DNA from: Avena insularis
Taxonomy: Eukaryota; Streptophyta; Magnoliopsida; Poales; Poaceae
Reading direction: 5' to 3'
Assembly: GCA_023614405.1 (NCBI GenBank)
Contig: CM042694.1
Coordinates: 476,071,392-476,135,391, forward strand
DNA: 64,000 nucleotides
Shown in pieces: positions 10,913-22,778 of this stretch (within the stretch, counting starts at the first letter, position 1; every line of letters starts with the position of its first letter). Under the pieces are notes generated by a model. It saw nothing but the letters and a program-made list of their open reading frames with translations, did not search any database and was not told the origin of the DNA. A program made the position numbers and the translations under genes.

Positions 10913-12358
10913 TCACATAAGAATATGAATTGAAGTGAAAGAGAGCATTAAGAAGCAAAAATACACACATTTAAGTCTAACCCACTTCCTATGCAAGGTA
11001 ATTTTGTAAACAAACAAGTTGTTGAAACCATAGGCTACTTGCAGAACAAGGCAAAAGAAGTGCAACATAAAAACTTTCAGCATAAAACGAGGAAACTTGA
11101 TATTATTGAGATGCATAAGAACACTTTTCCCTCTCTCATAGTAACTTTCAGTATCATGCATAAACTTAACAATATAGCTATCACAAGGACCATCGTAACA
11201 CTGATCACTTATTCTAACAGAAAACACAGGAATACTAGCTCTCATAATACTACTTTGTGAAATAATATTAGAGGTATCCTTACAAAGGATAGTGTGTCCC
11301 TCTTCTTCATATTTAGTAAAAAAGTCTTTCACATTTGCTTTTGTGGGTTCATCAACCATTTGTTTATCAGGTTTAACAGCTTTACTTGTACTTTCATTAA
11401 CCATACTAGCTATCATAAAATGTTCCTTTATCTTAACGGGGAAAGGCATTTTCTCAATGTAAGGTTTAGGTAAAACATGATTAGCAGTATAAACTTCAGT
11501 ATTTCTTGCAGGAACACACTTAGCAATATCTTTATAAGGTTCATGATACTTATTCCACTTCTTTTTAGGCACTTCAATGTAGGAAGCAAAAGCCTTAAAA
11601 TAAGAAGCAATAGCTTGAGAGTCTAGACCATAAGCATTCTTAATATTTTGAAAGTCATCAATTCCCATAAAAGATTCAATGCATTCATAATCATAATTTA
11701 TACCTGACTTTCTTCCTTTGTCATTCTCCCAAGCTTCGGCATTGTCTTGAATACGGTCCAGAATATCCCATTTAGCTTCTTCTTCCATGCGAGTGAATGA
11801 TCCAGCACAAGAAGCATCCAATAAATCCTTATCATGTAGAGGGAGCCTTGCATAAAAGTTATTGATAATAATATTGTTGGGGAGCTCATGAATGGGACAT
11901 TTGAGCATTAATAACTTCAATCTCCCCCAAGCTTGAGCTGTACTCTCTCCATTAAGAGGCCAAAAGTTGTATATTTGATTCCGATCTTTATGAATCTCAC
12001 TAGGAGGATAAAACTTTGAATAAAAGAGAGGCACTATTTCCTCCCATTCCAGAGCTTGACCATTCTTCAGTATCTTATACCATTCCTCAGCTCTTCCTTT
12101 CAGTGATAGTAAGAATAACTTCTTCTTAACTTGATCTGTAGTAATACCTGCACACTTGAACAACCCGCATAATTCGTGTATAAAGAGAAAATGATCACCG
12201 GGATGGACAGTTCCATCCCCAACATAGTAGTTATCCATAACACGATCAATAATTCTTGTAGGTATTTTAAAAGCATCATTCTCAGCAGGTGGTGGCTTAT
12301 CTACAACCTTAGCAGTGGTAGTAGCATTACCAAATAAGAAACTCAGCGAATTATCCAT
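10913..12358 (-). CDS. Gag protein of the Athila-like element
   Basis: An open frame of about 480 codons starts at an ATG (MDNSLSFLFGNA) 84 bp downstream of the PBS. Residues ~55-200 form the Retrotrans_gag core: HPGDHFLFIHELCGLFKCAG, FLLSLKGRAEEWYK, FYPPSEIHKDRNQIYNFW and AQAWGRLKLLMLKCP. The middle has a conserved stretch (YGLDSQAIASYFKAFASY). The C-terminal ~60 residues are hydrophobic and look like read-through into non-coding sequence. There is no zinc knuckle and no fused pol. It is open, so protein could be made, and it would need enzymes from a related element to move. Confidence 0.8.
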   Translation of the reverse strand: MDNSLSFLFGNATTTAKVVDKPPPAENDAFKIPTRIIDRVMDNYYVGDGTVHPGDHFLFIHELCGLFKCAGITTDQVKKKLFLLSLKGRAEEWYKILKNGQALEWEEIVPLFYSKFYPPSEIHKDRNQIYNFWPLNGESTAQAWGRLKLLMLKCPIHELPNNIIINNFYARLPLHDKDLLDASCAGSFTRMEEEAKWDILDRIQDNAEAWENDKGRKSGINYDYECIESFMGIDDFQNIKNAYGLDSQAIASYFKAFASYIEVPKKKWNKYHEPYKDIAKCVPARNTEVYTANHVLPKPYIEKMPFPVKIKEHFMIASMVNESTSKAVKPDKQMVDEPTKANVKDFFTKYEEEGHTILCKDTSNIISQSSIMRASIPVFSVRISDQCYDGPCDSYIVKFMHDTESYYERGKSVLMHLNNIKFPRFMLKVFMLHFFCLVLQVAYGFNNLFVYKITLHRKWVRLKCVYFCFLMLSFTSIHILM

Positions 12359-12441
12359 AACGAAAATAAAGCAAATAACAGAAGTAAACAATACTCACAG
12401 TAGAAGTTTCCTTTACCAGTTCCACTCTCCAATAGTGCTTC

Positions 12442-12461
12442 GCTCCCCGGCAACAGCGCTA
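12442..12461 (-). other. Primer binding site, Athila type
   Basis: On the minus strand it reads tagcgctgttgccggggagc, close to the Athila-type PBS TGGCGCCGTTGCCGGGGA. It sits 11 bp inside the LTR edge. Two changes near its 5' end may weaken priming. Confidence 0.65.
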
Positions 12462-12472
12462 GAAAATAGTCT

Positions 12473-13974
12473 TGATGACCTAGAAGTATAGGGGGTGTAT
12501 CGCAGTATTTTTGATAAGTAAGAGTGTCGAACCCAACGAGGAGCAGAAGGTGCTGGCTAGTGGTATGGATCAGGAATTCTCTGCAAATACTTAGCAAACG
12601 GATTTTTAGGGTTTTTTGATAAAGCAAGTAAACAAAGTACGAGTAAATAAAAGACAGTAGTAATAAATGCAGCAAGTGGCCCAATCCTTTATGCAGCAAA
12701 GGACAAGCCGGTTGTATTACTTAAGATGACCAAACGTTCTTGAGGACACATGGGATGACTGTCAAGTGCTTTCGCTTCATATAGTTGATTAATCTTCTTT
12801 AGCTTGCTAAGTGTTGTGTGGGTGAACTTGTGCTAATGTACCGACCTTCCTAGGACTAATACATACTTGTGATTATACCCCTTGCAAACATCCGTAAGTA
12901 CAAGAAAGTAATTAAGGTAGAAACCTAACCACAGCTTTAAACTCTAAGACCCTTACGTCCCTTGTGCAATGGTTTCCTAATGGGGGTTCAGGTTTCTGTC
13001 ACTCCGGCAACCCCTACGATTAGTAGCCAAATACACAATGCATTCCCCTAGGCCCATATAGGTGAAGTGTCATGTAGTCGATGTTCACATGACACCACTA
13101 GAAGAAGTACACCACAACTTAAATATCAAACTATTGAATCTTTCTCAACACAACTCCACTACTAACAACATGACTTCTCCCATGTCCTCAAGAACAAAAC
13201 TAACTACTCACAAGACATCATATGGATCATGATCAGAGATGGAATAATGATGTATAACAATCTGAACATAAACAATAATTCAATGGTTCACTCAATAGCA
13301 TCAACTACAAAGAGTAATCAACACCGGGAAAGTTTCCCCTATGAACTATGCAAGATTCAACCCAATTGTTACAGCAATATGGAGATGGTGCTGATGGTGA
13401 TGCTGGTGGTGATGATGATGATGATCCCGATGAAGTCCAGCTTGATGGTGGTGTTGATGGCGACGATCTCCCCTCTCTGGGAAGGAATTCCCCCGGCAGA
13501 AATCTGTCTGCCGGAGAGATCTTTCTCTCTCGGTGTTTTCCGCCCCGCAGAGGAGGCGGAACCTTTCTATGGTCGCTCCCTAAGTCTTATGGTTTCAGGA
13601 GGATAATATACGCCAGAGGGGAGTGCCAAGGGTGGACCAGGGCAGCCACACCACCTGGTGGCGTGGCCTAGGCTGGCCCGCTCCAGGGGGTGGTGTGGGC
13701 CCCATGTGGCCCATCTCCAGCCCCCTTCTGGCTTTCTTCGTCTTCTGAAAAAATAGGATTTCCATGTATTTTCCCGTATTTTCTGATCTTCGTGAATTTC
13801 ACCTCCAAACAGCCCCTTTTCCATCAGAATCCTGACTGCAGCGGTCCATGCTCCAAAGGTCGTCAACCATGCAGAAATAGATGAAATAACATAAGTATCA
13901 CCTCTCAATACGAAATATATCAATGAATAACAGTGAATTATGACATAGAATAGTGATGCAAAATGGACGTATCA
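12473..13974 (-). repeat. 5' LTR of the Athila-like element
   Basis: Read on the minus strand it starts TGATACGTCC at 13974 and ends at 12473. It is nearly the same as 5896-7392 apart from scattered substitutions and length changes in a GAT/GGT run (13375-13430). It contains a GC-rich block (13620-13710) seen in other Gypsy LTRs of this type. Confidence 0.9.
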
Positions 13975-14242
13975 AGCTCTGTTGCTCGGCAAAGTTTCCG
14001 TGCTAAAGCTTGCCCGGCTCACAAAAGGGACGAGGCAGAAAGCTAGATAAACGATAAGTGCAGACAAAAAACGCAAGTGCTTATGCAAAACATTTCAGGC
14101 ACATAACATTAAAGCCAAAAGTGCTGAATAGATAAAATAAAACTTAGCACTAGCAAAAGTATCATACTACTTATTTACAGACCCAAATTGTTTTCAGAAT
14201 AACACATTGTTCTTTCCGATACTCTATGATGCAGGGGGAGAG
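13975..14242 (-). pseudogene. Tat-like element: end of pol region and 3' end of the antisense gene
   Basis: This 268-bp piece lies between the two insertions. On the minus strand the reading frame of the antisense gene's last exon (29633-30174) continues here across the Copia insertion for about 23 codons and ends in TAA (14171-14173). The left part (13975-14170) should be the end of the pol region; I see no clear integrase C-terminal motif. Pol and the antisense gene therefore converge here. Confidence 0.6.
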
Positions 14243-15912
14243 TGTTGGAAATATGCCCAAGAGGCAATAATAAAAGTGGTTATTATTATATCTTTGTGTT
14301 TATGATGAATGTTTACATCCCATGCTATAATTGTAATATAAGGAAACACTGATACATGTGTGTTTTGTAAACATAAAATAGTCCCTAGTAAGCCTCTTGT
14401 GGAACTAGCTTGTTGATTAAATGATGATCATGGTTTCCTGATCATGGACATTGGATGTCATTAATAACAAGGTTATATCATTAGGAGAATGATGTGATGG
14501 ACACACACCCATAGTAAGCGTAGCATAAGATCAAGTCATTAAGTTCGTATTGCTGTAAGCTTTCAAATGCATAGTAACCTAATCCTTCGACCATGAGGTT
14601 ATGTTAATCACCATCACCGGATGGGTACTTTGATGACATCAAACACCGCTCAGAATCGGGTGGTTATAAAGGTGTCATTGGGTATTCTGAAAGTATGTGT
14701 TGAAGCGCATGAACCAAGATTGGGATTTGTCCATCCATATGACGGATAGATATGCTCTGGGCCCTCTCGGTGGAATGTCATCTAGTTAGCTTGCAAGCAT
14801 GTGACTAGGTCACAAGGGATGACATAACATGGAACGAGTAAAGAGTACTTATCAGTAACAAGGTAGAACTAGGTATAGAGAGACCGACGATCAAACCTCG
14901 GATAAGTAGAATATCGCGTGACAAAGGGAATTGGTTTCGTATGTTAATGGTTCTATCAATCACGAAGTCATCGTTGAGTATGTGGGAGCCATTATGGATC
15001 TCCAGATCCCGCTGATGGTTATTGATCGGAGAGGTGTCTTCATCATGTCTGCATATTCACGAACCATAGGGTGACACACTTAAGGTTCGAAGTTGTTTTA
15101 AGTAGATATGGAATATGCGTTGGAGACCGAATGTTGTTCGGAGTCTCAGATTGGATCTGGGACATCACGAGGAGATCCGTAATTGTCCGGAGAATAAGAT
15201 TCATATATTGGGGATCATTTTCTAAGTTAGGAAATGTTGGAGTGTTGTATGGAGATTCTAGAAGGTTTCGGAATGTTCTGGAAGGTTCTAGAAGATTTCT
15301 TAGAGTTTGCTTGAAAACCAAGACTGGGTCAAGGACACCTTGTGGGGCAAGACACGGAATCGTGGGGGAGGAGGACCTCCCTTCCCAACTCCGCCGCCAA
15401 GGAGGGAGGAGTCCTACTAGGACTCCTCCCATGGCGCCCTCCTTTAAATAGAGGAGGCGCCACCCCTAGACCTCTGCCATAACAATCCCTAGCCGCCTCT
15501 CTCCTCTTCCTTTGCTCTGCTCCGGCTTAGGCGAAGCCCTGCAGAATTCTCTCCTCCACCACCACCACCACATCGTCGTGCTGCTGGGATTCCGTGGAGA
15601 AGATCTACTACCTTCGCTGCTCACTGGAACGGGGAGAGGAAGGTCTGCTTTGACTCGACGCAGTGACCGATCATGAAAGCTGCCGAACACGGCGCCGAAA
15701 GGATCGCCCACACGATCTTGAGATCGGCAAGTGATCGACTACATCAACCCCGAGATCTAATCTCGTAACGCTTCGTTCTCACGAGGGTTAGTACAGATCT
15801 ATCTCGTTGCACATGTCTAATAGATTAGATCTTGGCTTTTATCTAGATTAGATCTGGGTTTTGTTCGTTCTTGCGGTAGAATTTTTTTGTTTTCCTTGCT
15901 AGGAACCCGTCA
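14243..15912 (+). repeat. Copia LTR 1 (5' outer)
   Basis: It begins TGTTGGAAAT and ends CCCGTCA before the PBS. A TATA-like tttaaata is at 15443-15450. It carries small deletions not in the other LTRs, for example near 15237-15250. Confidence 0.93.
15443..15450 (+). promoter_or_regulatory. TATA-like box in Copia LTR 1
   Basis: tttaaata followed by gagg, kept in all three LTRs (22297-22304, 29179-29186), just upstream of the region where the transcript should start. Confidence 0.5.
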
Positions 15913-15913
15913 G

Positions 15914-15925
15914 TGGTATCAGAGC
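15914..15925 (+). other. Primer binding site, internal domain A
   Basis: TGGTATCAGAGC, the usual Copia PBS pairing with initiator Met tRNA, 1 bp after LTR 1. Confidence 0.92.
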
Positions 15926-17104
15926 CTTGTCTATGCGTAGATATGTTGCACGAGTAGAACACAATGATGTTGTGGGCGTTGGTGATCGTGCCGTCTTTTG
16001 CTTTGTGTACTTTGCATCTTGCGGTATGGTGGGATAAAGCGGCTCGGTCTAACCTTACATGTCATCGCACATGAGACTTGCTCCACGCTTGACGTGTAAC
16101 TTGCTTTGCACAAGTGGCTTTGCAGGTGTCTGTCTCTCCCATCATAGTATAGATCCAATCTACACTTTGCACTTGATAGCACTTGTATCAACGTTGTGGT
16201 TCAGTTTCGTAGGTAAGATACGTTCTTATTCGAAAGCCCCAAACCACATAAAACTTGCAAAGAAAATTAGAGGCGTCTAACTTGTTTTTGCAGGGGTTTT
16301 GTGATGTGATATGGCCATCATGTGATTGTGATTATATTTGATGTATGCAATGATCCTTGTTGTAATATGGCAACCGCAGAGCCTAATGGTTGTCTTTAAT
16401 TGCTAAGACTTGTGTGTCTATTCATCTTGTAATAGCTTTATTCCAAGTAGTTGTAATAGTTGGTGATGATGGACAACCATGAAGCGGCGCCAGACCTTGA
16501 TTTAATGCTGGTGATGATGGAGATCATGTTCGCTTTTGGAGATGGAGATCAAAGGCATAAGAAGAAAGGGCCATATCATATCACACTAATTATGAATTGC
16601 CTGTGATGTTAATCCTTTATGCATCTTGTATTGCTTAGATCGTGACGGTAGCATTATAAGATGATCCCTCTCACTAAATTTCAAGTAATAAAGTGTTCGT
16701 CCTTAGTTGGCACCGTTGCTAAGATTCGTTGTCTCGAAGCATCTCATGATGATCGGATGTGATAGATTCTACTTGTGCATACAACGGTGCAAGCCATATT
16801 TGCACATGCGAAACTAAGGTTAATCTTGACGAGCCTAGCATGTAGACATGGTCTCGAACACGGAATACCGAAGGTAGAGCATGAATCATATAAGTGATAT
16901 GATGAACATGAAGATTGTTCGCCGATGAAACTACATCTTCTCTTGTGAAGATCGGACTTGGTGTAGTGGACTTGGTTCGTAATCACTAAGACAATGTGAG
17001 GGATGTTGTTTTGAGTGGGAGTTCACCTAGTTAATTTAAGAATTAAAGTAGAACTCAATTTATCATAAACTTAGTCTAAACTACTTGCAAATTTGTTGTA
17101 GATT
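15926..17104 (+). other. Untranslated leader, internal domain A
   Basis: About 1.2 kb between PBS and gag ATG with no sustained coding frame. The long leader is normal for BARE-type elements. It is nearly the same as 22779-23973 with many small deletions. Confidence 0.75.
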
Positions 17105-17931
17105 ATGGCGAATCTCTCCATCAATTTCAATGCGTTCCTAGAGAAAGAAAAGCTTAAGAACAATGGAAGCAACTTCACGGACTAGCTCCATGGTCTGAAG
17201 ATTGTCCTCAGGGCTGGTCGATGACCTATGTGCTCAAGCACCGCTAGGTGACCCACTGCAGATGATGCCACCTATGACGAAAGAATGTTTACCACTCGAA
17301 AAATCATTACTCCACAGTTCAGTGTGCCATCCTGTACAGTTTAGAAATGGAGCTCCAGAAGTGTTTTGAGCACCACGACCCGTTCGAGATCATTAAGGAG
17401 CTCAAGCTCATTTTTGAGACTCACGTGGCCGTGGAGAGCTATGAGGCCTCCGAGAAGTTCTTTACCTGCAAGATGGAAGAGGGAAGCTCCGTTAGCGAGC
17501 ACGTGCTCACCATGTCTGGGCACGCAAACAAGCTCCAAGAGTTGGGGATAACGATTCCTAATGAGTTAGGGATTCACCGTGTCCTCCAATCACTGCCACC
17601 GAGTTATAAGAACTTTGTGATGAACTACAATATGCACTGCATGAACAAGACGTTACTGTTCTAACTATCGTCCATGCTGAAAACTGCTGAAGTGGAGATC
17701 AAGAAGGAGCACCAAGTGTTGATGGTCAATAAGACCACCAATTTCAAGAAACAGGGCAAGCCTAAGAAAAGGGCAACTTCAAGAAGGACAAGAAGAAATC
17801 TGCCAAGACTCGCTAAGAAGCCCAAGGCTGGTCCTAAGCCCAAATCGAAAGTGCTTCTCGCAAGGGTGCTGGTCATCGGAAGCGAATCGTCCCAAGTACC
17901 TGGCAGATCTGAAGAACGGCAACATCAATAA
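17105..17931 (+). pseudogene. Copia gag, internal domain A
   Basis: ATG at 17105 (MANLSINFNAFLEKEKLK) is followed by a TAG at codon 27 (17183-17185) where relatives have Trp. Several one-base gaps relative to copy B then shift the frame. 17347-17664 is readable (ELQKCFEHHDPFEIIKELK...), matching the Copia gag (UBN2-type) core. The zinc knuckle region near 17850 is frame-shifted and its CCHC pattern is lost. Confidence 0.8.
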
Positions 17932-17934
17932 GAA

Positions 17935-19010
17935 AGGTATATTCGATATACATGTTATTGATGTGTATCTTACTAGTAGTCGTAGTAGTGCCTGGGTATT
18001 TGATACTGGTTCGGTTGCTCATATTTGTAACTCGAAACAGGAGCTGTGGAATAAACGAAGACCGGCAAGAGACGAGGTGACGGCGCGTTGGAAATGGCTC
18101 CAAGGTTAATGTGATCGCCGTGACGCCTCTACATCTACCTTCAGGATTAGTTTTAAATTTAAATAATTGTTATTTGGTGCTGCGTTAAGCATGAACATTA
18201 TATCTGGATCTTGTTTATTGCAGACGTTACTCTTTTAAGTCTGAGAATAAAGGTTGTTCGATTTATATGAGTAATATCTTTTATGGTAATGCACCTGAGA
18301 TGAATGGTTTATTCTTACTGAATCTCGATAGTAGTGATACACATGTTCACAACATAGATGCTAAACGAACAAAATTGAATGATAATTCTACATACATGTG
18401 GCAATCGCTGCCTTGGTCACATTGGAGTGAAGCGTATGAAGAAACTCCATTCTGATGGACTTCTTGAATCACTTGAGTTTGAATCATTTGAAAGATGCGA
18501 AGCATGTCTAATGGGAAAATGACTAAGACTCCATTCTCTGGAATAATGGAGCGAGCTATAGACTTATTGGAAATAATACATACCGATGTGTGCGGTCCAA
18601 TGAGTGTAGCATCGCGTGGTGGATATCGTTATGTTCTCACTTTCACGGATGACTTAAGTAGATATGGGTATGTCTACTTTATGAAACATAAGTCCAAACT
18701 TTCAAAAGTTTAAGGAATTTCAAAGTGAAGTGGAAAATCATCGTAACAAGAAGATTAAGTTTCTCGTTCGACCGTGGAGGTGAATATCTGAGTTATGAGT
18801 TTGGCATGCATTTAAAGAAATGTGGAATACTTTATGATTGACACCTGAGAACACCACCGTAATGGTGTGTCCGAACGTCAGAATCAAACTCTCTTAGATA
18901 TGGTTCGGTCTATGATGTCTCTTACAGATTTACCGCTATCATTTTGGGGCTATGCATTAGAGACCCGCATTCACTTTAAATAGGGCACCATCTAAATCCT
19001 GAAACGACAC
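17935..19010 (+). pseudogene. Copia protease and integrase, internal domain A (heavily frame-shifted)
   Basis: The protease active site FDTGS is intact at 17999-18013. Readable integrase pieces are at 18267-18455 and 18495-18713 (TDVCGPMSVASRGGYRY...LTFTDDLSRYGY). The DRGGEY region near 18770 and the ERRNQ region near 18870 are damaged by short gaps. The protein cannot be made in one piece. Confidence 0.8.
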
Positions 19011-19019
19011 CGCATTTAA

Positions 19020-20450
19020 TTGTGGTGTGGTAAGAAACCTAAGTGGTCGTTCCTTAAAGTATGGGGTTGTGAAGCGTATGTAAAGAAGTTACAACCTGAT
19101 AAGCTCGAACCCAAAGCGCAGAAATGCGACAACATAGGATACCCTAAAGAAACAAAAGGGTATACCTTCTATCATAGATCTGAAGGCAAAGTTTTCAAGG
19201 TTAAGAATGGATCCTTTCTTGAGAAGGAGTTTCTCTCGAAAGAAGTGACTGGAAGGAAAGTAGAACTCGACGAGGTTATTGAACCTTCTCTCAGAGTTGA
19301 GAGTAGCGCAGCACCGGAAGATGTTTTTGTGCCACCTGCACCAACTGGAGAGGAAGCTAATGATGGTGATCATGAAACTTCGAACGAAGTTACTGCTGAA
19401 CCTCGCATGTCAACGAGGGTTCGTACCACTCCTGAGTGGTATGACTCTGCCTTGAACGTCATGTTGGTGGACAACACTGATGACCCTGCGATGTATGAAG
19501 AAGCTATGGTGAGCCCAGATTCCGACAAATGGCTAGAAGCCATGAAATCCGAAATGGGATCCATGTACGAAAACCAAGTATGGACTTTGGTGGACTTACC
19601 GGATGGCCGTAAGGCTGTCGAGAACAAATGGATTTTCAAAAGAAAAACAGATGCTGATGGTAATGTTACTGTCTATAAAGCTCGACTTGTCGCGAAAGGG
19701 TTCCGACAAATTCAAGGAGTTGACTATGATGAGAGTTTCTCACCAGTAGCGAAGCTAAAGTCTGTGAGGATTTTGTTAGCAATCGCTGCATATTTCGATT
19801 ATGAAATTTGGCAGATGGATGTCAAAACGGCGTTCCTTAATGGTGACATTGAGGAAGAGTTGTATATGGTACAACCCAAGGGTTTTGTCAATCCTAGTAA
19901 TGCTGACAAGGTATGCAAACTTCAGCGCTCCATTTATGGACTGAAGCAAGCATCCCAGAGTTGGAATCAATGTTTTGATAAAGTAATCAAAAACTTTGGA
20001 TTTATACAAACTTATGGAGAAGCTTGTATTTACAAGAAAGTGAGTGGGAGATCTGTAGCATTCCTAGTACTATATGTAGATGACATATTGTTGATTGTAA
20101 ATGATATAGAACTTCTTAATAGCGTCAAAACCTATTTGAATAATAGTTTTTCAATGAAGGATCTTGGCGAAGCGGCATATATTCTAGGCATCAAGATTTA
20201 TAGAGATAGATCAAGACGCCTAATAGAGCTTTCACAAAGTACATACTTAGACAAAGTTCTAAAGAATTTTAGAATGGAAGAGAGCAAGAAAGGGTTCGTG
20301 CCCATGTTGTCAGGTAAGACCTTGAGTAAGACTCAAAGTCCGGCTACGGCAGAAGATAGAGAAAAGATGAATAATATTCCCTATGCCTCGGCCATAGGTT
20401 CTATCATGTATGCCATGCTGTGTACAAGACCGGATATAGCACATCTTTAG
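19020..20450 (+). pseudogene. Copia reverse transcriptase, internal domain A
   Basis: A 476-codon open stretch covers the end of integrase and the full RVT_2-type reverse transcriptase. Visible motifs are NKWIFKRKTDADG, YKARLVAKGF, WQMDVKTAFLNGD, KLQRSIYGLKQAS and the catalytic YVDD at 20073-20084. A one-base loss near 20445 ends the frame before RNase H. Bases 19620-20410 look the same as domain B. Confidence 0.88.
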
Positions 20451-20451
20451 T

Positions 20452-21048
20452 TTGACTAGCAGATATCAAAGTGATCTGGAATGGAGCATCGACGTGATCA
20501 AGAATATCCTAAAGTACCTGAATAGGACTAAGGATATGGTTCTTTCTTATGGAGGTGATGAACAACTTGTTGTAAACGGTTACACTGATGCTAGTTGGAA
20601 CACCGATCCAGATGACTCGAAGTCACAGTCTGGATACGTATTTATTTTGAATGGTGCTGCAGTAAGCTGGAGGAGTGCCAAGCAAAGCGTTGTGGCGAAA
20701 TCTTCAACTGAATCGGAATACATAGCTGCTTCGGAGGCTGCACAAGAAGCCATATGGATGAAGGAGTTCATTACTGAACTTGGCGTGGTTCGGTCGTTGG
20801 ACCCGATGGCCATCTACTGTGACAACACAGGTGCCATAGCTAATGCACAGGAGCGAAGGTCACATAGCAAGCTGAAGCACATCAAGCTACGTTTCCATGT
20901 TATTCGCGAGTATGTCCGAGATGGTGACATAAAGATTTGCAAAGTACATACTGATCTGAATGTGGCAGATCCGTTGACTAAACCTCTCCCTAGAGCAAAG
21001 CATGACCAACACCAGAACACCATGGGTGTTTGGTATATTACCATGTAA
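20452..21048 (+). pseudogene. Copia RNase H, internal domain A
   Basis: A 198-codon frame holds the RNase H motifs VVNGYTDASWNTD, STESEYIA, YCDNTGAIANA and a C-terminal DPLTKPLPRAKHDQH. It is complete to the normal end but separated from reverse transcriptase by a frameshift. Confidence 0.85.
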
Positions 21049-21070
21049 TCTAGATTATTGACTCTAGTGC

Positions 21071-21080
21071 AAGTGGGAGA
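21071..21080 (+). other. Polypurine tract, internal domain A
   Basis: aagtgggaga, 1 bp before LTR 2. Confidence 0.85.
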
Positions 21081-21081
21081 C

Positions 21082-22765
21082 TGTTGGAGATATGCCCAAG
21101 AGGCAATAATAAAAGTGGTTATTATTATATCTTTGTGTTTATGATGAATGTTTACATCCCATGCTATAATTGTATTATAAGGAAACACTGATACATGTGT
21201 GTTTTGTAAACATAAAAGAGTCCCTAGTAAGCCTCTTGTGGAACTAGCTTGTTGATTAAATGATGATCATGGTTTCCTGATCATGGACATTGGATGTCAT
21301 TAATAACAAGGTTATATCATTAGGAGAATGATGTGATGGACACACACCCATAGTAAGCGTAGCATAAGATCAAGTCATTAAGTTCGTATTGCTGTAAGCT
21401 TTCAAATGCATAGTAACCTAATCCTTCGACCATGAGGTTATGTTAATCACCATCACCGGATGGGTACTTTGATGACATCAAACACCGCTTAGAATCGGGT
21501 GGTTATAAAGGTGTCATTGGGTATTCTGAAAGTATGTGTTGAAGCGCATGAACCAAGATTGGGATTTGTCCATCCATATGACGGATAGATATGCTCTGGG
21601 CCCTCTCGGTGGAATGTCATCTAGTTAGCTTGCAAGCATGTGACTAGGTCACAAGGGATGACATAACATGGAACGAGTAAAGAGTACTTATCAGTAACAA
21701 GGTAGAACTAGGTATAGAGAGACCGACGATCAAACCTCGGATAAGTAGAATATCGCGTGACAAAGGGAATTGGTTTCGTATGTTAATGGTTCTATCAATC
21801 ACGAAGTCATCGTTGAGTATGTGGGAGCCATTATGGATCTCCAGATCCCGCTGATGGTTATTGATCGGAGAGGTGTCTTCATCATGTCTACATATTCACG
21901 AACCATAGGGTGACACACTTAAGGTTCGAAGTTGTTTTAAGTAGATATGGAATATGCGTTGGAGACCGAATGTTGTTCGGAGTCTCAGATTGGATCTGGG
22001 ACATCACGAGGAGATCCGTAATTGTCCGGAGAATAAGATTCATATATTGGGGATCATTTTCTAAGTTAGGAAATGTTCCGGAGTGTTTGTATGGAGATTC
22101 TAGAAGGTTTCGGAATGTTCTGGAAGGTTCTAGAAGATTTCTTAGAGTTTGCTTGAAAACCAAGAAAGGGTCAAGGAAACCTTGTGGGGCAAGACACGGA
22201 ATCGTGGGGGAGGAGGACTCCTCCCCCTTCCCAACCCGCCGGCCAAGGAGGGAGGGGAGTCCTACTAGGACTCCCCCTCCCATGGCGCCTCCCTCCTTTA
22301 AATAGAGGGGAGGGGGCGCCACCCCCTAGACCTCTGCCATAACAATCCCTAGCCGCCGCCTCTCTCCTCTTCCTTTGCTCTGCTCCGGCTTAGGCAAAGC
22401 CCTGCAGAATTCTCTCCTCCACCACCACCACCACATCGTCGTGCTGCTGGGATTCCGTGGAGAAGATCTACTACCTTCGCTGCTCACTGGAACGGGGAGA
22501 GGAAGGTGCTTGACTCCTTGCGTGTGACCGATTGCAGGAACAGGCGCTTTAAGGATCGTCCACACGATCTTGAGATCGGCAAGTGATCGACTACATCAAC
22601 CCCGAGATCTAATCTCGTAACGCTTTCGGTTCTACGAGGGTTAGTACAGATCTATCTCGTTGCACATGTCTAATAGATTAGATCTTGGCTTTTATCTAGA
22701 TTAGATCTGGGTTTTGTTCGTTCTTGCGGTAGAATTTTTTTGTTTTCCTTGCTAGGAACCCGTCA
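21082..22765 (+). repeat. Copia LTR 2 (shared middle LTR)
   Basis: It follows the PPT of internal domain A and precedes the PBS of domain B, so it serves as 3' LTR of one and 5' LTR of the other. Its first ~140 bp share bases with LTR 3; most of the remainder shares bases with LTR 1. TATA-like sequence at 22297-22304. Confidence 0.93.
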
Positions 22766-22766
22766 G

Positions 22767-22778
22767 TGGTATCAGAGC
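22767..22778 (+). other. Primer binding site, internal domain B
   Basis: TGGTATCAGAGC, 1 bp after LTR 2. Confidence 0.92.

Larger units (their letters stand above)
5896..13974 (-). mobile_element. Athila-like Gypsy retrotransposon without pol (non-autonomous), nested in the Tat-like element
   Basis: Two LTRs of about 1.5 kb (5896-7392 and 12473-13974) frame a 5.08-kb interior. On the minus strand there is a gag ORF after the 5' LTR and a PPT before the 3' LTR. I see no protease, reverse transcriptase, RNase H or integrase motifs in any frame. The gag and the PBS type suggest the Athila lineage, and it resembles Triticeae families such as Sabrina or WHAM, though I cannot assign one. The flanks are ggttc (5891-5895) and agctc (13975-13979), matching at 3 of 5 bases, so the target duplication has decayed or is uncertain. 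It lies inside the integrase C-terminal region of the outer element. Confidence 0.87.
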
